Assembly: GCF_016861975.1 (NCBI RefSeq) | Contig: NZ_BOMB01000024.1 | Span: 186,001-250,000 of the forward strand | DNA length: 64,000 nt | Direction: 5' to 3' | From: Actinocatenispora rupis | Lineage (GTDB): Bacteria; Actinomycetota; Actinomycetes; Mycobacteriales; Micromonosporaceae | Program-made: the position numbers and the translations under genes | The notes under the pieces: generated by a model | What the model saw: only the letters and a program-made list of their open reading frames with translations | Told to the model about the DNA's origin: nothing | Databases searched by the model: none | Shown here: positions 49,201-61,200 of the stretch, in pieces | Layout of the letters: every line of letters begins with the position of its first letter | Numbering within the stretch: the first letter of the stretch is position 1

Positions 49201-52200
49201 GCGGGACGGCTCGCCCGGCACGATGCTGACCTTCCCGCACGACCACGCCTGGCATCTGGTCAACAAGCGCGGCATGACCGAGGCGGAGGCAGCCCGGCAC
49301 GCCCGGCACAACATCGTGGCCCGCGGGATCGGCGCTCTGGACGACCGTGAGCCCTTGGCGGTCAGCGAGACGCGACTGTCCACCGCGGGCTGGGTGGTGG
49401 TGTGCAGCAACGGCCTCACCGACCGCTACCCGGAACCGGACGACGTGGCCAGGCTGATCGCCGACGCGCCCGCGGAGGTCCGTGCGGATCCGGAGGCGTT
49501 GGCCAACCACCTCACTCAGGCGGCGCTCGACGAGGGCGGCCACGACAACATCACCGTCACGGTCCTGGAGTACGAGCCGTCGACGCTCGGTACGCCACCG
49601 GCGAAGCCGCGTGCGGCGCGCGGCGCGGCCACCAGGACCGGCACGCCCGCGCCGGCACGTACGAACGAGGCGCCCGCCGCGCCGCCGGCGGAGCCCGAGC
49701 GGCGGTCCGCCGGCAGTGAGGAGCTCGACTTCGCCGCGGTGGCACGGCGTCGGGCGGAGCTGGTGGCGGCGTACGAGTCCTGGCGTTCGGGTGGTCCTGG
49801 TGACGAGTCGGCGCAGTCGACGTTGCACCGGTTCGCTCGCGAACGCGCCGAGGTGCACGGCCGGTTGGCGGCCGGCGACGACCCGGATGGCGTACATGCC
49901 GAGCTCGCCCGTGCGTACGGGAACCTGGCGTTCGGGTCGTCGCCGGTCCGGTTGATCGCCGCGTTCTCGACGATGGTGAATCTGGCCAGGCGGATCGCCG
50001 AGTTGGAACAGCGGCTGGTCGATGCCGAAGCGCGGGCGAGGACCGATCGCCCGGCCCGGACGACGTCGGTCAGTTCGGCGCAGCGGTACTGCCCCCTGTG
50101 CGGGAAGCCCGGGCTGCCGGACGAGCAGTGTGTCGCCGACGGCTGCAACCAGACGCTGAGCCCGTACGAGTTCCCCGACCGGATCAGCAAATTCGCGGGG
50201 AACGTCGGTGCCGCGACCGACCGGGGGAGCAGCAGGAGCCGACCGGTCAACGAGGACGCGTACGGGATCGCGGCGAACGCCGCGGTCGTGACCGACGGCA
50301 TGTCGTCGTTCCCGGATTCGAAGTACGTCGCCCGGAAGGCGGCGATGGGCGGCAGTGCCGGGCTGGCGCGGCGGCTGGCGGCCGGTGAGTCGGGTCGCGA
50401 GGCGGTGCTGGGCTCGGGAGACGACGCCCGCGAGGCGGTGGCGACCAGCTTCGCGCGGTTCAGCGGTGCTGCCAGCTATGTCGCGGCTGCGATCGTTCGT
50501 GACGTGCTGACGGTGGGTTGGGCCGGTGGCAGCCCGGCGATGTGGCTGCCCAAGGATGGCTCACCGGGGGAGTTGCTCACCTTCCCGCACAACGAGGAGT
50601 GGGACCTCGTCACATCCCGCGGCAAGTCCCCCGAGCAGGCGCGCATGCTGGCCGATCCCCATCGCGTGATACGCGGGCTCGGCGCGGGCGACGGCGAGTC
50701 GCCGCTGACCGTCCGGCAGAAGAGCCTGCCCGGTGCCGGGTGGGTCATCGTGTGCAGCGACGGTTTCACCAGGTACTACCCGGATCCGGCCGCGGTGGCG
50801 GCGTTGATCGCCGATGCGCCGGCCGAGGTGCGCGCCGGCGCGGAGTCGTTGGCCAACTACCTGACCCAGAAGGCGCGCGACGCCGGCGGTGCCGACAACA
50901 TCACCGTCGCGGTCATCGACCACCAGCCGACGGAGCCGGAGCTGCTGCCGGACGCCGAGGCGACGGAGACGATCCGCCGGTACGCGGAGCGCACCCCGGC
51001 CGGCTGGCACCTGTACGGCAAGCCCGGCGACCCGCGGTACCCGGCCACGCGCAGCACGACCACCGTGTACGACCGGGAGCTGCGCGATCTCGCCCACCGG
51101 GTGGAGCCGCTCAACAACGGCATGCAGGTCGTCGACGGTGTCACCCGCAACGGGTACTTCTGGATCGACGGCCAGGCGTTCACCGGTGCGCAGGTGGCTG
51201 CCGCGCTGCCGTTGCAGGCGGGCACGACCTACGTCCTGACCGGCTGCCACGCCTACTCGCCCCGGAGCGGCCGGTCCGTGGCGTCCGAGTTCGCCGCCGC
51301 CGGTCGGGTGCGCACCGTCGCCACCACCACCTTCGTGTACAACGGCGACCTGGTCGGTCAGCCGGGCACGCTGCTGGCCGCGGACATCGACCAGACCGAC
51401 GAGTACGGACGGCCGACCCGTCCGGTCGGCGCCGACTGGGTCGTGCTCGACACGATGGGCCGGCCTGTCGGCGCGACCCGCGGCCACGGCGTGCTCGACT
51501 CGACCGAGCGCTGGCTGCCGTTCCCGGTCGAGGTGCAGCCCAGGTTCCTCCGCCACCGCGGCGCCGACGACCCACCGGCGCGCGACCCCCTGGACCGCCG
51601 CGCACTGCGGCATGCGTCGTACCAGATCCGGGGCGGCCTCACGCTCGAAGGACGAGACGTCCACGCGCGGGAGCACATCGAGCGGCAGGTCCCGTTCGAG
51701 ATGGGCGAGCTGGCGCTGGTCGTCGAGGCGAATGCCGACGGCGTCGAGCTCTATTCCAGCGGTCGCCCCAACCACTACTCCTACACACCCGGCCGGACGG
51801 TTCCCGCCGCGGTCCTGTCGGAGTCGATCCGGCTGGATCACCCGGGCCTGCTCGACGACAAGACCGCGATCCGGGTACACACGCGTCGTGGGGCCGCCTC
51901 CGGTGAGGAGACGTGGGCGCTGTTGGCCCGCGAGACGGGGCTCGACGTGTGGGTCACGGAGGGGTCGTCGCCGGTCTACCCGGAAGGGAGAATCGGTCAG
52001 CCGATCTGGAGCCGGTACGCGGGCGGCACCGGTGTCAAGACACCGGGAACGGACCAAAAGGTGCCGGTCGCGGAGCGGGTCGCGCTGATCGTCGACGAGA
52101 TCGTGGCGCGCGACCTGTGGCATCGGGTGGACGCCGGCTTCGCGCTGTGCGCAGCGGACCATCCGCGGCTGCGTCACTACCGAATGATGGAGAAGCGTCC

Positions 52201-55200
52201 CGGTCTGACGCTGCTCGCCATCGTCAGCGCCGGCGACAACGGCGAGTCCGTCGACGGCAAGCCGGTGGTGCTGGACGAGCCGCTGAGCGGCGCCGAGCTG
52301 AGCGCGGTGCTGGACGAGTTGGCGCGTCGCAACCTGTTCCCGGAGCGGCCCGAGGCGATCGTGCTGGAGGCGCACCAGACCGCGATGTTCGGCCCGCCCA
52401 CGTTCGCGGAGGATCTCGCCAGGGTCCACAACGTGCATGTCTTCGGTCCGGTGGGCTCCGTCAGGCGGACCGGACCGGAAACCCTGGAGGTGGTACGCCG
52501 GAGCGAGACGGGGGAGTGGCAGCAGGCGCCGGCGAACGAGTGGTGGCGCGAGTACCTGCCAGGTGGTGAGCTGGTCGACAGTCAGCCGACCCATCCGTGG
52601 GGTGCGCCACCGGAGTCCGATGACCAGCCGGACCCCGGCGAGTCGCGGGACGACGGCGTCGGCATCAGCATCACGGTGGAGCGCGATCCCGAGGACGTCA
52701 CCGAGGAAGAGGAACTGCACCGGGGACTGCTGGAGTTCGTCACCGCGAACGCGCGCGCCGACGGGCAGTTCAACACGGATGGGCCGCTGCTCTCGCTGGT
52801 CCATTCCTGGATGCCGGCGGTCCAGCCGGACGATGATCAGTTCGGCATCGCGATCGAGGCGGACGAGTACGGCTTCGTCGCGTTCGGTCGCCGGCTCAGC
52901 CTGCGCGAGACCGCGGCGGTGCTGGCGTACGAGGTGGGTGAAGGGGCACGTCTGAGGCTGTACGTCCGGCATGCCGGAACGGCGGACACCGACCTGGCCT
53001 GGCTGCCGGCAGCCGCGGACTACCTGGCGGCGCAGGCGGGCATCGAGCTGCTGGTACCACGCGGACCACTGGTGGCCGACGCAGACAGCGCGTCCGGCGC
53101 GGCGACCGCCCTGGCGGTCCGGATCGGTGTCCGTGGCGACGGCGCGCCCATGACCGTGCCGGTGTCGGCGGCTGAGGCGTGGTCGACCCACCTGCCGGCG
53201 GGGCGCGCGGCGCGGCCGGCCACCCGGCCTCGCCCGGTTGCCCGGCCGGATGAGCCGCCGCTCTGGAACTTCGTGCATCCGGTATGGCGTTTCCTGACCG
53301 AGGTCGCTCCCGGGTACGCGCTGTTCCACGACGCGGACCGGTTGGCCGCGGCCAACCGGGTGCAGGCCTGGCCACGCGAGGTGGCCCTGTTCGCGGACAC
53401 CGACGTCCAGGGCAACCTGGTGATCGGCGGCCGCGGGATACGGCTGAACCACGCCGTGGCCGAGCTTCGCGAGCTGGCTGAAGCGTCCGTGATCGACCTG
53501 CCGGACAACACACCAGAGTCCGAGGGCGGCCTCCTCCGTCTGTACGTGTCGGAGGCCGGTTCCGGCCAGCAGCCGCTGGCCGCCGTCCTCGCGCGCTTCC
53601 TGGGCACCGACGTCGCCGGGCTGGTTGGCGATCTGCGGATCGTCGACGGTGCGTACGTGGTCGTCCAGCACGCCGGCGGACGCGAGGTGACGCTGCCGAT
53701 CGAAGCCCCAGAGGCGTGGCGGATCTTCGTCGGTGGCGTCGGTGTCGAGAGCCAGGCCGCCTCCGCCGCGGCCCAGACCGCGCAGTACGCCCGGGACCAT
53801 GCCTGGTCGGTGCCGAACGGGCTGGTGCTGGCGCACGAGGACGACCCGCGGGTGACCCGGTGGCGCGCGCTCGCCGAGTCCGTCGACGGGACGGTGCTCG
53901 GTGTCGACGTGTCCGACGACGGCACCGCCTTCGAGGTCGCGGGCGTACGGGTCGGAGGCGGTACCGAGCTGGCGGTGCTGCTGCGGGCACTGGAACGACA
54001 GGGGATCGTGGCGCTGCGCGACCGGCTCGTCGTCGTGGTCGGGCGCCCGTCGGCCGGCGACGGGCGGCTGTTCCGCGAGCTCGCCCGCGGCCTGGGGATG
54101 TCGGTCGTGTCGGTGGTCGGCGACCACCACGGGTACGACCTGACGGCGCCCGACTGGACGCCGCCGGACACCGGCGCGTACCGCCGGGTGTTCGACGCCG
54201 ACGGTGTCGAGGTGCTGGACATCGCGGCCGGGCCCGCGCTGCCGGGTCTGCTCACGGACCTTGCCGAGGAATATCAGCTGGCGTGGGGCGCGGGTGTCGA
54301 TGCGGCGGCCGGGCACGCGGCCGCGGACGCGGTGACCGAGCGGTACCGGCTGCTCGACGTGGACCGTGACGGGGCCGGGCAGTTGTCGGCGACGGATCAC
54401 CGGCTCGGCGACGGCGCCTGGCTCGCCACGACGGCAGCCGACGCGGAGCGGGCCGACCAGGCGCGGATCGCCGTGCTCGACCGGGCGCTCGCCCTGTTCG
54501 AGGCGGCCGCGGCGGCGGCCCGGCGGGACGGCGAGCACACGCGCGCGTTCGAATACGAGCGGGCCGCCGCGCTGTGGCGCGAGCTGCACCAGGCGGGCGA
54601 CCGGGAGCGCGCGTGGCAGCGTGCGGCGATGCGGGCGGCGGTGCTGCGCTGGACCGCGCGGGCCGCGCTGGAGAGCGGGACGGACCGCGCGGCGTACTGG
54701 CAGGGCGTGGCGTTTCGGGCCGAGGCGGCCGGCGCGCACGCCAACCGGTTGGCCGTCGGGTACGGGGCGCGGCGCGCGGAGCTGCTGCGGCACCTGGGTG
54801 ACGATCCGCTGGCGGCGCCGAGCAGGGTCGGTGACGCGCAGGCGGCCGTGCTCGCGGCGCTGGACGACGTGGCCACCGCCGAGGCGGCGGCCATGCACCG
54901 CGCGGAGACCGACCAGACATACCGGGAGGGCGACGCGCGGGTCTGGTGCCACCGCCTGCTGCTGGACCTGTCCCGGGCCGCCGACACCGACGTACCTGGG
55001 CTGCGCTCGGCGATGCACGGGGCGTTCCGGCAGCTGAGGCCGGAGCGGGTGACCCGGCTGTTCGAGTATGTCCGCGGTGCCCGGGCGTACGAGCGCGGCG
55101 ACGAGCGGGTCGAGCCGGAGGTCGACGTCGCGGTCCGCGCGATGTTGGCGGCGGTCGGCCTGCACGCCACCGACGTGGACCGGACCGAGGACGAGTGGCT

Positions 55201-58200
55201 GGACGAGGCGCGACGGTGGTGGGCCGAGGCCGACTTCCCGGCGGAGCTGCCGGCCGGCGGCCCGGGCGCGGTTACGGTCGCGACGCCGCCCGTCCCGGCC
55301 GACGACACCGGCTCCGTACCGGTGCTCGACGCGGTGCGGGACGTGTTCGGCAGCGAGCTGATGGTCCGGCACGGCGTACTCAACGCCCAGGACGTGCGGT
55401 TCGTCGAGACCGACCGCGGGCAGCTGCTGGAGGTTCGGACGATCGACGGGCGGTGGCTGACGTTCGCCCTGGTCGTCGGCGACGTACCCGGCGGCGCGTC
55501 GGCGCGGTTCGAGCCGACGCCGGACGATTCGGTGGACGGCTCGGTCGTGCTGGCCGCGCGGTACGACTCGGCGGTCGCGGTGGGCGCCACGCTGGCCGGC
55601 GCGGTCGCGGCCGGCATCGCGCAGTTCGCCGGCACCGCCGGCCACCTGCGTCGTCCGTACGTGCGCCGGTCGGTGGCCTTGGACCTGACGCCAGCGACCG
55701 TCGTACGGCTGGCGCAGCTGGCGCACGTGGGCGTCGCGTACCGGCGTGCTCTGGCGTTCGGCGCGGACATCGACGAGCAGGGCCGGCTGGCCGAGACGAT
55801 CCGGCGGCTCGCCGCCGAGCTGGGCGTCGACTGGCTGCCCGCGCACGTCGCGCACCGGCGCGGGCTGGTCTCGCCGGACCCGGTGGAGCTGGCGACGGAC
55901 CAGTGGGACGGCGTCCGGCCGTACCGGGCGGACGAGCTGGACGCGGCCCGGCTGACGCTGCGCGACGGGCACTTCACGTACTGGGCGGAGCCGGCGCGCA
56001 GCTTCGATTCCCGGCTCGCTGACCCGAGCGGACGAGCCCGCGTCGAGCTCGGAGCGGACGGGCACTGGTACGTCCTCGCGCCCGACCGGTCGACGGGCGA
56101 GGTGTACCAGGCGCGGGCGAGCGTCGAGGTGCACGCCGGTGAACTCGTGGCGATCGAGGTCGAGGACGGCCCGCTGGCACCCGTCGCCGGCATCGTGTTC
56201 GACCGGCTGGCGGTGGGCGGGGTGCACCGTGCCTACCGCGCCACGGTGCGTGCCGCGCATCCGGACGGTACGACGCACGTCGATCCGCTGGACCCGGCCC
56301 GAGTCGCTGCCGCGGTCGACGCGGTGCACCGGGCGGTGGACAGGCTGGCGCTGGCGGTGCAGGCAGGCATCGCGCATCCGGCGCTCGCCACGGTCGAGGG
56401 CGTCGGGGACCAGCAGATCCAGCTCGGCCTGCACGACGCGGGCACGGTGCGGATCGACGCGTACGCGCCGGTGCCAGGGATGGCGGTCCGTGACCTGACC
56501 CGCGACGATCTGGACCGGGCGGCGACGGCTTGGCTGGAGCGCAGCGTCTCCGCCGCCGTCAACCGGGCCCGGCACGACACCCCGGCCGACCCGGTACGCA
56601 TCGGCTCGTCGCCCAACACCGGCGACCTGCTCGACATGGTGCACCGGGTGCTGATGTCGAGGGACCCGGCGTGGCGCGTGCGTCGCGCGGGCCGCGACGT
56701 GGTCATCAGCCGGCCCGGCGCCCGTTCCATCACGCTGCGTCTCGCGATGGTCGGGCTCGGGGACGACGAGGTGTCCCGGTCCCACTCGACCGAGCCGCTC
56801 GTCACCGGCACCGCCCGGTCCGCGGTCGTACTCGTCCATGAGGCGCTGGTCGGCGAGCCCGACCTGCTGCGCACGCTGATCGACCGGGTGCTGCTGTTCC
56901 ACCAGGTCGAGACGGAGCTGCACAGCCTGCCCGGCCGCGGGCTCGGCCGGCTGTACGACCCGACCGCGCTGCCGCGCGACGACGAGCAGCTCCTCGGCCG
57001 GGGATACACGAGGCGTACCGCGGTCGAGGAGCGCGCGCTGCGCGACCTGCGGCTGCTCGTGAAGCGGTACCGCGGTGCGGCGCCCGGCCGCCGCGCGGGC
57101 CACGCGGTCGAGATCCAGGAATGGACCCGCCGTTGGCTGACCGAGCTGCCCAACGGCTGGAGCGCCCGGCGCTACGGGATGTGGCACGCCTACGTTCTGG
57201 ACCAGGTGCCGGAATACCGCGCGGTCCTCGACGAGGTCCGTGGGCTGCAGCGGCCGGATCCGGTCACCCGTGAGCCGCGCGTGTTGCTGTCCCGCGACGA
57301 GGCACTGTCGTGGGTGGGTGAGCACGCCCAGGTGACGGCCTCCGGCCTGTCGTTCCACGAGGCGGGGTCCGACGACGGCCGCTTCGCGGCGGCGGTGCCG
57401 TTCACGCGCGGCGAGCGGACGCTGGACATCCATTACCAGGACGGGCTGGTCCAGGTCGCCGGCGCCTGGGTGACGCCGGCCGACTTCTTCGCCGCGGTGC
57501 GCCCGCTGGTCGACGGGATGATCGACGAGGGCGGCGACCTGACCCGGCGTACGGCGAAGGTCCGGCTGATCGCCTGCCACGGCGCCGAACTGCTCGACCT
57601 CGCCGTACGGGAGCTGCGGGTCACGGTCGGCGGCGCGAGTGACTACGCGTTCACCAGCGAGCTCGGTGACGTGACGGTCGCCGACCTGTTCCAGGCCGGT
57701 GACACGATGCTGCCCGGCACGCCGGGTCACTGGGTGTGGCGCGACCCGGACGACCACGAGTGGGTGCAGCCGTCCACGCAGCACCCGGACCCGGCCGCGA
57801 CGACCTGGCTGCCCCGTGGGCCCGGCGCGGACACGTCCGGCGGCGGGCGGCCGGTGATGGACGGGTACGTCCTGGTCGACGACTCCGGACCGGGCGACGG
57901 TGTGTGGCGGGATCCGGACGGCCGGCTGTTCCGGGTCGTCGCGCCGCCCGATCCGCGCGTCGCCCGCATGATGGTCCTGCGCAGCCGGCTGTACCGGGAG
58001 TTCGGCGAGGACGCCGAGCGCGCCGAACTGCTCGACCTGAACGGGCACTTCGGCGACCGTCAGCTCGGCGTACGGACGTGGATCGACGAACCGGCCGCCC
58101 CCGGCGAGGCGGATCCGCGACGGCAGGTGGGCGAGAGCCTGCCCGTCCATGCGTTGCTGGACAACCCGGGCGCGCTCCGGGACCGGTCCGGGTCGGTGCT

Positions 58201-61200
58201 CCGGCCGGACGGCAGCGTCGTGTGGCGCCTCGGTAACCGGACCACCGTCCCCGCCCGTACCGGCGATCTGCACCTGGTGTGGTCGTCGGCCAGCGGGATG
58301 CTGGCCATGGCCCTGCATCAGACCCGGTACGCCGACGTCATGGCCGGCGTCGCCCGGATCGCCGCGGTCGCACCGGAACGTCTGGACGAGCTGGTCGACG
58401 AGGCCGGGCTTGCCGCGGACGAGGCGGACCGCCTCAAGGCGTGGTTCCGGGCGGGCCGGGACGATCTGGTCGCGCGTTTCGGCGCGACGCAGGAACCGCC
58501 CGTCGAGCTGCCGTCGCCGGTGTTCGGCACGCTGACCGTGGACGACCTGACGGCGCTGGTCGACCGGGACCTGCTGGAGTTCGCCGGACGACGGGGCCGC
58601 CGGCTCTACGACATCCTCGCCGCGCGGGCCGCCGAGGCGCGCTCCGCCGGGTACGACGGGATGACCGTGCTGGACCTGGCCCGCGCGCTCGACGCCCGGT
58701 CGGGGACGTCACGTGCGGCCACCGAGCTGACCGACTGGCTCACGACGCCCGAGGGCATCGCACACCACCGCGCGGCCGAGGCCCGGGAAGCGGTGTTCGC
58801 CGCCGTCGACTTCACCGAGGACCCGGCGTACCGGCTGCCCACGGCGGACGAGGCCGAGCAGCTACACGAGGCGCACGGCACCGCGTACGACCAGGAGACC
58901 CGCGACCTGTACTACCGCTGGTGGGCGTGGTCGAACAAGCTCAGCCAGCACCTGCGCAGCGGCGGGGTCGAACACCCCGAGCTCGCGCCCGTGGCTGCCA
59001 GGGTGCTGGACAGCATGTACCCGGCGCCGCGGGCCATGCTGCTGCGACGGGGAACCACGTTCGGTCAGGGCCACAAGTTCCAGGGCGTCGATCACCTGCT
59101 GTCGCTGGTCGGTACCGACGTCGATGTGTCCACTGTGGACAGCTATTCCGGGGTCGTGGACGGCGGTCCCGAGCAGGAGCGGTTCGCGGCCCGCGAGGTC
59201 CAGATGTACCTGGAGACTCCGGAGGGCACGCCGCTGGCCTGGATCGGCCGGTACCGCGGCGGTGGGCTGAACGAGTTCCTGACCGCTCCGGGCACCGTAC
59301 GGATCGTCGGCGTGCGCCGCGTCGTGACCCGGTACGGCCTCCAGTACCTCGTGCGGTGCCGTGCCGTGCTGCCGGGCGAGGACCCGGGCCGCGGGGATGG
59401 CCCCGGACCGGACGCCGGGCCGGGCGGCGGTTCGGGGCCGCGTGGTGGCGCGTCGCCGGAGCCGACGCCGACGATCGGCGTGCTGCCGCCGTCGCTGACC
59501 GGCGCGGAACCCGCGGCCGCCGAGAGCACCGGGACCGGCGCGTCCCCGCAGACACCGGACGCCGACCTCGACCCGGTGCCGGACGGGCAGGCGACCGTCG
59601 AGGTCCTGAACCTGATCGAGACGCAGATCGCCGCCGTGGCACCCGGTGCCTTCGACCGGGTACCCGAAATGCGGGCCGAACTGACCCGCCGCTTCGGCGG
59701 TACGGCCTGGTGGGGCGAGCTGCGCGACCTGCTCGGCGCCGAAGGCGTCCGGATGCGGTACGAGCTGCCGGTCGGGTCGCTGTGGACCGAAAACCTGGAC
59801 GTGGTCGTCACCGCCGAGCTGGTCGACCCGGACCAAGCGCCGACCGAGCCGAGCACCACCTACGCCTGGCGCGACGCCGACCGCGTGCCGCACCAGGTCC
59901 GGGTACGGGTGGCTGTGCAGCGGTCGCGTCCGGTGGGCCGGCCGCTGAGCGCCATCGCGATCACCGCCGCCGACCTGTTCCGTGGCCGCGGTACGCGGTC
60001 CGCGACCGCCGCCGCGACGGGTGTCGTTCCGGCGCTGCCGCGTCCCGCCCCGGCCACGGAGGTGCCGGACACCAGGGTGCTGCGGCGGCTACCGGCCGGC
60101 ACCGAGGTCCTCGCCGTCGACACGGACCGCTACCCGGACGCGTTGCGCACCCTGCTGACCGAGCTGGTGGGGCGGCGGATGGTGACCCGGCACGAGCCGC
60201 GCATCGCCGCGGCGACCACGCCGTCGCACGTGGCGGACCTGCTGACGCAGCTCGCGACGCCGGAGGGCGCCGTGCTGGGCCGGTTCTGGCTGTCCGACCA
60301 CGGCGGCCGGCGCGTCTCGGTACGTGGCTGGTCGACGTTCTCCGACCTGCGGGTCGTCAACCCGTCCGCCGGTACGGGGCCGCACGGGCAGATGGTGGTG
60401 GTGCGGCTCCTCGCGCACAGCGCGTTCGAGGCGACGCGCGTGGACGACGACGCCGCGCGGACCGAGACGACCCGGCGGCTCCCGCACGGTCCCACCGGCT
60501 ACGTGTACCTCCGGGTCCCGGAGCGGTCGCTGGCCGCGATGCGCGATCTGCTCGACGGCGATCTCGGCAGCACGCCGCTCGCGCTGGTCGGCGCGGACAC
60601 CGGCGCCGAGGCTGTGCACGTCGCCGGCGTACGGCCGGGCCTGGTGGCGGGGATGCGTCGCCGGCTCGCCCGCCGGTCCACCGACGCGCCGGGCTTCATG
60701 CTGGACGAGCTGACCGCCGAGGTCGACGCCGCGCTCGACTTCGCCGCAGGCCCCTGGCAGTACGTGGACGCGGTCGCGGCGCTGATCCGGGACCGCGCCG
60801 GGCTGGACCCGCGGGAGTACCCGGTGGTCCGGCTCTACACCGATCCTGCCGGCACCGGGCGCGCACCGGTCGCGGCGGACGGCACCGAGCTGCTGCCGGT
60901 CGAGTTCGCCCGGCTGCTGGCGCGGGCGCTCGGCGCCGAGATCCACCTCGGTACGACCGGCCCGCGCGGCGCGGTCGACGGCCACCGCATCGGCCCCGAC
61001 GGCACCGTGTACGAGGAGGCCACCGCGTCGGACGCGGAGCCGCCGCTGTTCCGGACTGGCATGGTGCCGAAGGAGGACGCCCCGCTGACCGAGGCGGACT
61101 GGCGGCTGCTGCGCGCGCTGAACCGCCTGCTGTTCGAGCACGAGCAGGCGGTCACCGCTCTCAACGCCGCCGGGTACGCCGGGCGGCTGGCGAACGCCTT

